64,000 bases of DNA. Origin: Anoplopoma fimbria. Taxonomy: Eukaryota; Chordata; Actinopteri; Perciformes; Anoplopomatidae. Positions 33,001 through 45,668 of the stretch are shown here, piece by piece. The position numbers and the translations under genes were made by a program. The DNA is taken from assembly GCF_027596085.1 (NCBI RefSeq), contig NC_072471.1, positions 13,191,310-13,255,309 on the forward strand, written 5' to 3'. The notes beneath the pieces are model-generated. The model saw only the letters and a list, made by a program, of their open reading frames with translations. It was not told the origin of the DNA and searched no databases. Each line of letters opens with the position of its first letter. The first letter of the stretch is position 1.

Positions 33001-36000
33001 AATGAAATGTGTTGGCTAATCAGACATCAGTAAAATATCCTGCAGTACTGTATGTACTTTGTTGAATGGCGATTTGTCATTTGGCTCTCATGCAATGAGT
33101 CTTACTGAAGAAAGTAATTATGCAGGCATAATGGACTTTTTAAGATGTGTAGGGTCCAGCTTTTCATGAGTGCAAGGACTTACATTGCCACCCAGAGACT
33201 TCCTGGGTGACATGGCTCCAAACTGGACTTGCTGGTTTATATTTCAACAGTTTGAAAGCCGACAAACAGTGCATCTGTTTTACCGGTTTTCCCACCTGAT
33301 TGCCAGATAACTGCTTCAGAGATGTTGTCAGACACACTTTTGAACTCTTTTTGTGTTTTCCCAAAGCAAATAATCACGGCCTTTGCTTGCCCATGCATTG
33401 CTGTATGTGTTTAAAGTTGCGCTTGAGCAAACCACAGACAACTGCTCGCTTCCTGCCACAGGTTCTGCTCACGGGGACTCAGGTTGTAAATCCTCACCCC
33501 CTCTCATGTGTAGACAGCGTTGAGCAATGATACTTCCTGTAAAGAGGAATATGTAACTTGAGAGTAAGGTCAACCGGCAGATTGGGACTTTCAAAAGCGG
33601 TGATGGATTTAGTGTAGAGCACGCCCGGCTAGCTCAGTCGGTAGAGCATGAGACTCTTAATCTCAGGGTCGTGGGTTCGAGCCCCACGTTGGGCGCACCT
33701 TTTGTCTCTGTGGTCAATTTGGAAAAACATGAAATGGTGTTGATGTTGTTTACAGTATTTTTTAGACAGGGTTGTCATGTTGTGAAATACTTTATGCCCC
33801 GACCTGATCTGCTAGGAACGGCTATAGATTGTTGACATGGAACGAGAACGATATCTGCGTCATTTTTGTTTTAACGGTGGAAGTAATTGTAAAAAAAGGA
33901 TTATCTGCTGTTTCCTGTAGGTGCCCGACTACCTCGACCACATCAAGCACCCTATGGACTTCTCCACCATGCGGCAGCGCATCGACGCACAAGCCTACAA
34001 CAACTTTGACCAGTTTGAAAATGACTTCAACCTCATTGTTGATAATTGCATGAAATATAACTCGAAGGACACCTACTTCTACCGGGCTGCCGTTCGCCTC
34101 CGAGACCAGGGCGGGTCCCTGCTCAGAAAGGCCCGGCGGGACGTGGAGAAAATCGGCTTCGACACGGAGAGCGGCGTGCATCTGGCCGAAGCTCCGGAAA
34201 TCAAAGCACCCACATCCTTTTCTTGGGACGACGGTAAGGAGGGGGATGTGTTTGCATCATTACAATCTGTGGACACCTGAATGAGAAATGTTCATAGAAT
34301 GTGTTGAGCAAAAAAAATAAATATTTTCTCTCCTTAGTGGACCGCGTACTAGTGCCAGCCAATCGGGAGCACCTGTCCCTGGACAAGCAGCTGCAGCAGC
34401 TACTGGAGAAGTTTGACCTGACCTGTGCCATGAAGTCCAGCCCCTCTCGCAGCAAGCGCCTAAAGCTGCTCAAGAAGACCATCAACGATGTGCGCAATGA
34501 AATGACCCTAAAGCGAGTCCTACCCTCCAGCCACCACCACCACCACCACCACCACCATCACCACCACCACCACCATTCTTCTTCCTCCACGACTCCCTCC
34601 ACATCAGCATCCTCTTCATCATCAGCTGCCTCCCAGCAGGAGTTGAGTAAACCTAAAGAAGAGAGATTGAAGCCCAATGGACATTTTCCAGATGACGAGG
34701 GTATGTATGTGTATGTGTTGATCCGGGGTTGGGTTGTTTTGAGAAGGAATTTTCAGTTTGATGCCGTGCTTAGGGATTTTAAAGACAATCACATGTGCTT
34801 AATATCCTGAAGTGCAGGTCAGAGGTCAGAGGTAACCCCCCCAACCCAAAACACAGCCTTACAGAGCAATGACACGCCTTTTCCCCCGTACCAAGTGTGT
34901 CTGAAACACGTTAGAATCGTCATCTTTCCTCAACTTGCTTTCAGTCCTCTGAATTTCCTTTCACGTCTCAGATTTTTTTGAGGTGTTTGGAGAGAAGACA
35001 TAATCATTATGAACCCTGCACTGTTTTTGTTGAGGTGAGCATCTGTCCACTGTTTCAGGAAAATTTGCTAAAAACGCCACAGATGTTCCGGGTATTTGGG
35101 AAAGCGACGCCTATGGTTGTAAACATCAACCTTTATTCCCCCACACTAAATTCAAGAAAGCCCCAACAAAAATCTTAATTATGTAGTCAACTGATTAAAC
35201 CTTTTAATTTTTATTGGGTGATTAGTGGTTTTATTGCGTCTTAATGTGTAATAAGATTTTTTAGTGATTCAGTGTTACTGTAGTATCACACTGTGTCAGT
35301 GCAGTGGTGCTTAAAGCTTCAACTCACAGCACACTTGCAGAGTCACATTTAGTCTGCTGAAGATTTCCTTATAATGAGCTAGTGGGAAAACAGAAAGGAA
35401 AAAGTCATTTTGCTCTCATTTTTTATTTATAAAAGTGCCTCGGTGTTATGCTAAATAGTGCCTTGTTTTACTTTTATAATAAACCTAAAAGCCATACGAT
35501 AATGTGCCATGTCAGCACTTCTCCAAACACAAGGACAAAGTGTGGGGTGCTGCAGCGCTTTACTGTTGGTAATAGCATTATACTACAGGTCATATTTTTT
35601 GTCCTTGTCATGGCTGGACTTTTGTTGTATTGTTTATGGTTTTTACTTTTTATAAATAGCTTTTTTTGTTTTTCTGCAAAAAATAGTGGGCAAAAAAAAC
35701 TTTTACCACAATAAAACGTATTATATTCTGTTTCTGTTGCACCATGAAGAAATAGTAATGAGGATGAAAGAGAAAGGGGGGAAAACTACATTAATATGAA
35801 TAATAAAACGGAAGACAAACAAACTGATGCGCCGCACCAAAGGAAGCGGATTGTGGGGCCATCACAGCCTGTGTGCCATAACATCATTTATATGTGTTGG
35901 GCTTAATGTTGGCAGTTTGAATGATTAATGCTGACTGTGTAGTAAAAATGACGACAATAAGCAGTTTGTCTGTGTGCCTCTTCTCCTCTTCTCCCTAACA

Positions 36001-38947
36001 GGCGACAAGTCTCTTCCTCCTAAACTGGAGCCTTCGGACTCCATCCCCCTCCTCATCCACTCAGACACAGACCCCGAGCCCCCCACCCTCAAACCAATCG
36101 ACGCCGCCCCAGACCGTGAAGACAAGCACCCGAGCAAGTTCGCCAAGTTCGATGGGGAAATACCAGATCTGCTCCCCTCCGCTCCTCGCCTCAACGGCCA
36201 CTCCTGCGGCGGCCTCCAGAACTCACTGTTGGACGGGGACGTGAGCGTGGTGGCCACGTCGACCCTCGCGGAGCCCGCTGGCACCGTAAACCGCCGGACG
36301 TCCGTGCTCTTCCGCAAGTCGAAGGCCGCCAGTCCCCACAAGCCCCAGAGGAGCAGGGACGAGGGGCCCGGCGGGGTTGACAGAAAAGAGGGTGGGGAGG
36401 AGGAGGAGGAAGCTGAAGACGGCGCACAGCTGGGCTCCAAATCCTTCCTGTCGGTGGTCATACCCAGGCTGGAGACGCTGCTTCACAGCAAGAAGAGGAA
36501 GCACAGCGGCAGCAGAGACAGCGAGGAGGAGGGAGGAGGAGAGGGAGAGCACGAGGAAGAGGAAGAGGAAGAGGGAGAGTCCCCAGTGAAGCGACTTGAC
36601 ACTGGTAATAACAAGGGTAAACCGAGAGATTCACAATTTTCTCTGTTTTTTTGAGACATCGCAATTAGCCGTTACACTACATACAAGTCATCACAGCGCA
36701 GCAGCAAGTAACAACAGACACTTGATTACTGTTTTACATAAGTTTTCTTCAATTAGAATAGAGCCCGATTTAATAAACTGTAGCCAATGCAGAGCCATGA
36801 ACATTTGAATATCTGTCGTAAACATTTTTGCGATGTCTTTTTGCGTCCCGTCGTGTTGTGTCTCAGGCTTGTCGAGCGGTTTTCTGGAGGCGGAGGAGGA
36901 GGAGCTCGTAGACTCCAGTAGAGCCAGTAGAACTGTGGAGCCAAGGAGACGCTGTGCCTCCGAGTCCTCCATCTCCTCATGTAGCAGTCTGCCAGGAAGC
37001 ACCAGGTAATCCATCAGATAGAGGATATGTCTGGTCTTGTGGTTTTGTTTTGATTTGACTTAAAAGCCGGATCTTTTATTAAACACATTTTTTCCCCCTT
37101 TTTTATTAAATACTCTATTTAAAAGCAGTGCACATCATACTGGGAAAACCTCCAAATGGTTTTTAATCGAGATAAAAGTGCTCCATTTGGAATCCCTAAA
37201 AATCTCGGCACTGAAGCAAATAACCAAAGGGTGGAAACCCCCCCCCGATTTAATACAACTGAAAAGTATGACTCACAAAGATGGGAAATTATAATTACAT
37301 CATCGAAATGTTTCAGAACGAAAGTCAGCAGACTGTCCTCCCCCTTTTCAAATGAACATCTGAACGCTCACACTAACTAAGTTGTTTTTGGAATTTGTAT
37401 GACAGATTTTCTTTGTCATGATTTATATATTTTGAAGTGGCTGATCTGCAAATATGTAAAATTGTGTTGGAAAAATAAAAAAGATATATATTTATAAAAC
37501 AAAACAAATAAATAAAAGCAGGTCCTAAAGATTCCAGCTGCTCTGTTTGTACTTTCACTGTTCTATTGTTCAATCAGCTCCAGCTGTTTTGTCCCTAAAG
37601 TTGACTCTGGTGTGTATATGTATTTTTTCTTTGTTTGTAGCACTGTTCTCAGTCTTCCAAAATGTGGGAAAGGGAAACCTGCCTTGGTCCGGAGAAACAC
37701 TGTGGACGATAAGAGCGAATTAATCGCCTGCATCGAAACCGGTAATTTTGCAAAAGCTGCACGAATCGCTGCAGGTAAGTCGGCCGCATTGTGTGTCAAA
37801 TAAAATCTGCATGCATGTGTGACATTTAGCCTTAACATTATGTATACATTTACAACAATTAAAACAGCAAATATGGGAAAACAATACATTTAGAACTGTA
37901 AAATCTGAATTGACTTTTGGGGTCAAATAAACATTAGAATGCAGCTCAAAACACATTTATGGGCTGCTATTCTTTTCTAGCGTATGAGCCAGAATTCACA
38001 CAGATACTGATCCGTATGTCTCAGTAGATGTGAATGTCTTTATTGTAGCCTGTTGCACTCAGTCTTGTCCCGTTATCATTGTGGCCAGTAAGCAATACAG
38101 TAAAGTAAGTAGTTGTGTATATTCCAAAATGTCTGCATATGTTGTAAAATCTTTTCCCTGTTGAAGTAGAGAATTGGCCTTTTTTATTTGTTTCTAAAAG
38201 TTAAACTCGATAGAACTTGCAGACACCTGGTATTTACACACACATAAAAAAGCAGGGTTGTAAATTACCAGCAGCTACCAGCCAACTTCTCGTGGCTTTT
38301 AGCACTGACCGGTGAGCCTTTATGCTCTGCCTGCCATCATGGCACGTAACCAGTCAGCACCCGGAGACTCTCCCCTCATCTAAAATTCATATTTGGCCAA
38401 TAAAACGCCAAAAGTGGCTGGTAAATTTGAATATCTGTCCTTCACTGTGGCTCTTAAAGTGAATTTCCCACCCTGACTTTGCTCTTTGCTGCTGCGCTTA
38501 CAGCACGGCTTTGGAAATGTGTTCCAATGTGTTTAAACCCCACACGTGACTTGTTTGGTCTTGTTCCCCGCTTCCATAGAGGTTGGCAACAGCAATATTT
38601 GGATGCCCGCTAGTGCTGCAACAGTTGCATTGGAACCCTTAAAGCTAGTTTGGGCCAAATGTAGTGGATACCCTTCCTACCCTGCCTTGGTGAGTGTTTG
38701 TTGGAGTGTTCACTGTATAAAGTATTTTTACTCTGACGTTTTCTTGTCATCTCTTCACATTGGAACACAATTATGACACTCTTGTCCCAGAGGATGAAGC
38801 AATAGTGTCACTACAGCTGTTCTTTAAGGTGTCCAATGGACAGCCAGGGGGAGAAATGTCTGGTTTTTCCTTTAGGGGGCAGCGTTTCACCATTAACCAG
38901 TTCAATTTGACCTCAGAATGAAAGGACAATTGAGGAAGAGAATCATA

Positions 38948-38979
<32 letters not shown>

Positions 38980-40427
38980 GGGGGGTACACAGTGTAGACA
39001 TCTTCACTATATGCTTGAGTGAGTCAGTGGGTGGGTGGATGTACGTTTTACATGCCTCCGCATTCGTGAGCATCAATCTTTGTGTAACCGCCGCCCCTCT
39101 CCTGCTGCGTGTAGATCATCGACCCGCACATGCCACGCGTGGGCTGCCAGCACAACGGGGTGTCCATCCCCATGCCCCCCATGGACGTGCTCCGCATCGG
39201 AGAACAGATGCAGTACAAAGCCGAAGAGAAACTCTACCTCGTCCTCTTCTTCGACAACAAGCGCAGCTGGTGAGTGCCGCCATCTGTGGGGAATGATTTA
39301 AGCTGCCGCGGGTCCCTACAAGGGTAAAACCTGTCAACGTGTCAGTCAGCTGATCATTATTTTCTCGTGGCTGCGTCACATTAACTGTCGAGGGACAACA
39401 AATGGCTCTCGCCTCGAGAGGTGTTTAGAAAATCCACCTGGACTCCCATCACTGGGAAAAATGTTCAGTCTTTAAAAGTGATGTTACTGTAGCTTTTGTG
39501 TCATAAATGGATATCAAACCATTTTAAAAATATTATTTATTACACCAGTAATTAATATAGTTTGTTACATGATTAAAACAGAGTATGGTCAGAGCTTTTT
39601 GTTTTGTCCATCAATCAGTTGATTAAATACTCCTTAGTTTTGTTTTGTTGTCTTGGCGCACACATCATTTATCTTAAGAGACATTCTCCCTTCCAAACAC
39701 CCCAGCACAATCAAATGTAGCAGTTATAGTAGCAATACTAGGGATTTGGACTTTTGTTACTTTTGCAGATGGGGTTGAACACCAAGAACTGCGGTGTTTA
39801 CTGTGAGTTTTGCCACACTTTACACCCTTCTCCCTGCAAAAAAACCTGCAGGAACAAAGCATGTAAATGATAGTTTCTGTGTGTTAAGCGGAAAAAGAAA
39901 GAAGCCTTCTCCAGATAAGTGTTGAAACAAGCACTTAATCAACAGAAAATGTAGTGATGGTTGTCATTTATCAAAGGGAAATTTCAATAATTTATAAACT
40001 GCTTTTTTCTGTTTTATAATATTATTGTAAATTGAATGTATGGTGGTTGTAATTGTGAGAATAAACACAATTTATCTGTTGCTTTTTGTTTAAAATCAAA
40101 CTAAGTTTATTGCGAGAAATCCCAGTTTTCTTATGAAAAGAGTGAAATGTTACTGGGAAATGAATCTTCTATAATCATGAAAAAATATTCAGCAACTGCT
40201 TAGGATTTGTATTCATAATTATATGCTGTCTTTTCTCCTTCAGGCAGTGGCTTCCTAGATCCAAGATGGTTCCGCTGGGAATGGACAAGACCATAGACAA
40301 AATCAAAATGATGGAGGGACGCACGTCCAGCATCCGCAAGGCCGTCCAGATCGCCTACAGCCGCGCCATGAACCACCTGAGCATAGTGCAGGACGAGCCA
40401 GTCAGCGACCTCAGTGACGTGGACTGA
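30025..40427 (+). CDS. brd1: Bromodomain-containing protein 1 (BRPF2)
   Basis: Twelve coding exons: 30025-31424, 31786-31942, 32276-32407, 32526-32654, 33921-34233, 34338-34700, 36002-36604, 36867-37005, 37641-37774, 38580-38689, 39115-39269 and 40244-40427. They add up to 1272 residues in a continuous frame, ending DLSDVD. Order: N-terminal EPC-like region (about 30-190), PHD1 (CCICMDGEC...CRHC, about 225-270), zinc knuckle ([17 protein letters not shown]), PHD2 (from about 333), a basic Lys/Arg stretch, a bromodomain (about 565-670) with the acetyl-lysine Asn in NCMKYN, and a C-terminal PWWP ([15 protein letters not shown] to [13 protein letters not shown]). Family role: nuclear scaffold that binds chromatin and joins KAT6/KAT7 acetyltransferases with ING and EAF6. 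A 15-His tract in exon 7 coding is not in human BRD1 as I recall it. The gene is divergent from zbed4, as in human. Confidence 0.96.
33623..33695 (+). tRNA. trnK-CUU: tRNA-Lys (anticodon CTT)
   Basis: 73-nt cloverleaf without intron: acceptor GCCCGGC with GTTGGGC (two G-U pairs), D-stem GCTC/GAGC, anticodon stem TGAGA/TCTCA around loop CTCTTAA with CTT at 33656-33658, and T-stem GTGGG/CCCAC around TTCGAGC. A-box TAGCTCAGTCGG and B-box GGTTCGAGCCC are intact and a T4 follows 4 nt downstream. All stems are paired, so it looks functional. It lies sense-oriented in the BRD1 intron 32655-33920. Confidence 0.95.
33700..33703 (+). terminator. Pol III terminator of tRNA-Lys
   Basis: TTTT five bases after the discriminator base of the intronic tRNA gene. 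Confidence 0.8.
34532..34576 (+). repeat. In-frame (CAY)15 poly-histidine tract in BRD1
   Basis: Fifteen consecutive His codons (thirteen CAC and two CAT) in coding exon 7, followed by a Ser/Thr-rich stretch. The two CAT interruptions reduce slippage but the tract is still likely to vary in length. Confidence 0.95.
38253..38475. mobile_element. Probable hAT-type MITE in BRD1 intron
   Basis: A 223-bp block starts CAGGGTTGTAAATTA and ends with the imperfect inverse (reverse complement CAGGGTGGGAAATTC). Internally it has paired words ggtaaattaccagcagctacc and tggctggtaaatttg. CAGGG ends are typical of hAT elements. No clear 8-bp target duplication survives (taaaaaag versus actttgct). No coding capacity. 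Confidence 0.6.
38948..38968. repeat. Poly-T tract
   Basis: Twenty-one T followed by a TG run in a BRD1 intron. Confidence 0.9.
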
Positions 40428-40449
40428 TGACGCCCGCTGACTCTCTCTC

Positions 40450-40451
<2 letters not shown>

Positions 40452-40489
<38 letters not shown>
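40452..40489. repeat. (CA)n in BRD1 3' UTR
   Basis: CA run beginning 24 bp after the BRD1 stop codon; a second, broken CA run lies at 40615-40640. Confidence 0.95.
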
Positions 40490-40491
<2 letters not shown>

Positions 40492-41936
40492 TACACACAC
40501 AAACCTTTACCTCTCCTGTACCAAATACCCAACTCTCTCCGTCTCTGCAGGAGACTCAAATGTTTACTGGGCACCTGCTGTAACAGGTGGTGTCTCTTCC
40601 TCATCCATTCCTACTCACACACACACACACACCCACACACTCCTACCATGTGCCGATGGGATACGGCTGCTGCTGAAATGAATGTGTCTATTTTATCCTC
40701 TCCACCTCCAGGCTCACCCCACCCCCCCTTCCCCGCCTCCACCAATCACGACTGTCATTTCAAGGCAAAAAACACTCAGTGATTGATTCCGTACATTTTG
40801 GCAGCCTTACCAAACTCGCCTGCAGTGTCAGGACTTTTGTAGTAAGACAAGAACTTAACGCCGACCGTTAAAATTTGACTGTGACTGATCGGTCCGTTAA
40901 TCTGGCAGGCAGCCATCATTTCTCTTACAAGTTATTGAAAAAGAAGCATCTAGTAGCTGGTAAATTAGCTACATGAGAGTTTTTCAGTTGTAGCCTTTAA
41001 TTACCTTATGTCAAGGTCACATGTACATACTGGTTATCTCCATTTACAAATACCTTCCTTTTGTATTTCATCTGTAAATAATCTGTACAGTTGCCTGACA
41101 CTAACTTATTTTGTAGTTTTGACATAAATGGGTACTGTACAGGATTTTCTTAGTATTTATATTCTTGATGCATTCTTGGCACTAACATGTGAGTGCTATT
41201 TTGACCGTTATGTATGAACAAGGAGAATAAAAGTGCAAAAGCCTTAGTATTAAGAAGATTAGGGCTAAAATGTCATGTTTCTGAAAAGTATGAAAGTATT
41301 CATTTTTTTAAGTTATTGAAGTTTATAATCGTAAGCTTCCATTTGGCATTAATCCTTTTTGTATTCCAAATAGTTTTAGTATATTTTTGTTCATATATAT
41401 ATTTATATAATTTGAAGTCTCTAAAGCTCATACAGGCAAGTCTGATGTTGTGGACCCAGAACGTATATATTGTTCTCAAGAAACCAAAAATTGTTGCTTC
41501 CCCAGAAGTTTTTTTTTGCTGATTCATTTCCTGTGTGATGTGTGAAATTGTTGCCAAAAAAAGGATGAAAAAAAAGTAAAAGTGTATTTTTATGTGATGA
41601 CTGTTACTTGGTTTTGCTGTATTCGTAGGGAGACGTGCCTGCGGTAACTTATTGTAAAGTATTTGCATTACTTTATATTCAAGGAAAGACGTGCAAACTG
41701 ATTGTGATAAAGTGGCACATTTTGTGGTGGATACTTGCCTTCTTTTTAAGTAACCTTTTCTAACTTTTTTTTGTAGTTGTAGACTTCAAGACATTTCATT
41801 TTATACTATTGCCTATTTTTTTCTGGGTAGCATTGGGCCGTTTTGATATATATTTCATTTTGTACTTAACTGTCGTAGTTTTTTTTAATCAGGTCATATG
41901 AAATATTGCTGGGGCTTCTTTTTTTTTCTAGCAAAA

Positions 41937-41942
41937 AATAAA
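41937..41942 (+). terminator. Candidate poly(A) signal of BRD1
   Basis: AATAAA 1.5 kb after the stop codon, in a T- and A-rich 3' UTR. Implies a 3' UTR of about 40428-41960. Confidence 0.6.
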
Positions 41943-44900
41943 AGATACCAATACGAACACATGCTTCGTGATTTATGTACGGTCTCTCAGTGACAGTATT
42001 CAAAGCTTATTTGATTCTTCACCTCTGCATTCACAAACTCACTGCTAAAGTTAAAGAACAAAAAAATTTAAAAAAAGCCCAAATTCTAATTCAATTCATT
42101 ATGAAATGTACTTTTTTCCTGAGCCATAACTGGGGCACAAGATCGACTCAAATTCTCCGCAATGTCACTTATAAGGACTGAACCTCCCTCATGGCTGGCA
42201 GAGGGCAGAAACTAATTCAACCTACTACCTGCCATATGGCACCGCACCCCGCTCATCTACTCAGCCGATGATTGTCCACTTAAATAGAAAATTGTATCCC
42301 AAAGGTTGCCAGCTACATAATGTGGGTTGCTGTATTCCAGCAATTTTATATAAAGTTTGAAGATCATGAGTTTTATAATAGAAGTCTATGAGAGGAATGT
42401 TTCAAATCACCTTTGAAAGTTAACTTCTTTGACGTGCAGCTACAGAATCGGTTCAGAAGACTTTTAACTGTCATTTGTGTTGGGCAGTGTTTTCAGATCA
42501 AAAACCAGACTCTGAACTGCTGTCAGCCCCACCGTTTTTTACTCTACGAGCACTTATGTTACCTTCAAATCACAAGCCTAATCAGCTCAATTGGGATTTA
42601 GACTAGAACGTTATGAGTTTGATTCAACACTGCGCCGATATTTTGAGTTGTTTGATTGAAGAAGACTCCAGACTCTCCCTCCGTCGTCCCCTTTCTTAAA
42701 CTTAACTGACAACTGAGTTAAACTCAGCTGCTCCTGCTGCCTTGAATATTGTTAACATCCTAGAACTACAAGCCTTAGTTGCACAAGTTCAAAGACTAGC
42801 TCTAAACTTCAATGACAAAGATGATCCTGACAACAGTATTCTGGTAGTTGTTGGTTCATTTTGCACAACTTCCTGCTTTGTCTATCTGGCCCACATTTAT
42901 GAAATTGAATATATATATAAAAATATTTACTGAAACCTTTTTCCTTTTTTTATAAACATTCATTTCCATCTCAAGTGTTTTTCTCACTTGGTACAGAACG
43001 CACCTTGTTTATCTGTCATCTTAATCTTGAATCGCTGCTGTATACATTTGAGATATTATCCCATATTCAATCACACCTGCTTTTTTCATGTAAATGCTGC
43101 TTTTCAAGTGTGAATATTTGTTCTTCAAGCAACAGCAGCAGAGCCTGGCAGCTCTCGCACATATTTTAAGAGCCGCCCGTACTACCCGAAAAACTACTTA
43201 GCTTTATGTCTTTGAGATTGCTATGCAGATCACACTATATAGAAAATCTGTATTCCTTAAAATGATGTAGTAGGTTATTTCACAAACAACGGAATAGTCT
43301 TTCCAACCTAATATATTTAAGGAGGGAGTCACTGTTGTTAACTCTGTGTATTCAATTCAATTCATTTTGTGAAACATTTCAAGAAACAAGAAACACATTT
43401 CTGCCCCTTGAAATTGTTGAGTGGAAAACAAGAGAGACTTCTACACCAGATTCGTCTTAAAAGAAATGTTACATTTATTGTAGGATAACAGGAGTATATC
43501 GCCCAGCAGTTATACGTGCACGGGCCTAGCAGTACTGAGAAGTTCAGCAACTAAAAGGCGCTTATACAGAGTGCGCATCATGTTATATAGGTTTTGTGAG
43601 TTGAATATGATAGGTCCAAAAATGAGAGAGGCGGCTCTTGGTTTAGACTTTTAGACTTTCTGAGGGCCTTGGTCAGTTTGTCGTAAAAAGAGCCTTTGTT
43701 ATCTGTGGTCAGTTGGTCGTAAAGGCACATTCCTTCTTTAAGTGTCTCTGTTCTTTTCCATCGTACGGCCAGGCACTAGAATGCCCTGTCCGGAGTATTT
43801 GACCTTCTAAGAGAACTTATAATCATTTACCGCAATGTGCACAGTGTGGTGTGATGTGAAAGCATAGACAAAATATACTGTGTTTGAGATTTGTATGTGT
43901 GCATTTATACATATGAATGTAATATTTTACATGACAAAATGTACTGGAGTTAAGAGTATAGTAAGAAAATCCAGCTAGCATCCCTCCTGCTAAAGCTAAC
44001 TGAGAGCCACATGTGTGACACCAGTTCAACAGGAAAAGGCGGCAATTTTCCCGCGTCTCCACGGAGAGGCGCTGTGGCTCCACACCAAAGCTGCCTCCCT
44101 GCTGCCGGGACGTCGACCACAAACCCCGGGGTTACCTGGACGTCCACCTGCTCCCCCCACTCAGGTAGGCATCAGTATTCAGCCTATAAACCCTTTCCAT
44201 CAGTGTGTTCAAATGGGGAATGCGCTGATTAGAGAGAATGTCAATTAATGCTAAATCAGCTTGAAGACATGGCTGCCGCCTCCTTTTCTCCTGGAGCTCA
44301 GCTGAAGCCAAACACCGGCCCGTCTCTCCTCCTCTGAAGTTCCCATTGTTTTCTCTCCAACAGCGGCCCTACACTTCTGCTCTTAAGTGTTTTATTTATT
44401 TGTTTATATGCTAATATTCAGATAGAAGTTAGTTAACAGTGATGGAGTTCGCTGTGGCGGATTCATTCATAAAAAGAAAAAAGAAAAAAGAAAAGAAAGA
44501 AACCCAAGCGAGGCACGTCTTGGATGCAAATGTTGTACGGAAGCCGTTGAAATATGCATTCAACTTAAGCCAATCCATTTTTTGTTATTTCAAGCCGCTG
44601 ACATTCAGAGAGGTAAAGCAGCGTTATGGGGATTAAACGAGCCAGTAATGGCACCGCGATATAGAAAGCCACCTTCAAACCACATTGAAAGACATCTCCC
44701 ATCTTCATAAACAATTGGCGCTAATGTAGTGCAGAGTCTGACTCCATCCCTCTCTCTCCTCTTTTTTCTTTTTTTTCCCTCCCTCTGTCTGTCTGTCTTC
44801 ACCAGATACTAATTGCGTGGGGAGGTAAACATTGCAGTCAAGTGGAGAGGACGGCGAGTCAAGCGTGAATATCAATCTCCCCCACATCAGTGTCATCAGA

Positions 44901-45128
44901 TGACTTTGACTGAGTCCCGCAATAACATCCAGGTGGAGGCCTCTGCAAGTACGGAAGCCTGCAGAGCTCACCAGTTATGAGGTAAGTTTGTGTTGCATGT
45001 GTGACAGGGCCGTAGACGTGTAATCCACGACTCCCACCTGCAATGAGGTGTCACCAGGGTTCAGGGAGGAAATGTCAAACACGGATACACACTCCTCTGC
45101 AGGCAGCCGCACTGAACCACACAAGTTC

Positions 45129-45189
<61 letters not shown>
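45129..45189. repeat. (AT)n(GT)n compound microsatellite
   Basis: Twelve bp of AT units pass directly into a 49-bp GT run. Confidence 0.95.
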
Positions 45190-45190
<1 letters not shown>

Positions 45191-45529
45191 ATGTTACATA
45201 TTCATGCATGCGATTATTAATGAACCTCCGCCACCAGCAATTCTGTGGCTCCCGGGTCAGGATGTGACAGCAAGAGTTGCCTGGGTTGCACACTAGTGTC
45301 AGACCCTGGCAACTTATTCCTTATAACTTTTCATCCCCCCCAAGATTTTGGCAATTGGTGCTTTTCTCAGATTTCTTTTTTTTTTTAACCTTTCTCACCA
45401 AGGCAGAATGAAAGCCATGAAGCTGCTTTTATTTAACACCTGAGCCAATGTTGGTTCTCTGACAACAAACCCAGAGAAGAGTTAGAAAAAGAAGTTTAAT
45501 AATTCGACTTATTCAGCTTTTGAAATGGG

Positions 45530-45668
45530 TGAATTTGTGGCTTTTCTTTGTTATACATCATTGTACACAGAATATCTTTTGGGTTTTGGAATTTTGTTCA
45601 GACAAAACCAGAAAGTTTAAAACATAGCCTTCGAATTGGTAAAGTTGCAATGGGGTTTTGTTGACAAG
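45530..45668. mobile_element. Diverged internal fragment of the agggctgcaac MITE family
   Basis: Shares ordered words with the copies at 50.96 and 59.86 kb: ggcttttctttgtt, gaatatcttttgggttttgga, gttcagacaaaacc and gttgcaatgggg. This order is that of a very common fish TIR element. Both ends are missing. Confidence 0.6.

Noticed and set aside
43440..43800. Possible solo LTR
   Set aside because: Complex, non-simple sequence, but no TG...CA ends, target duplication or primer-binding site could be found.
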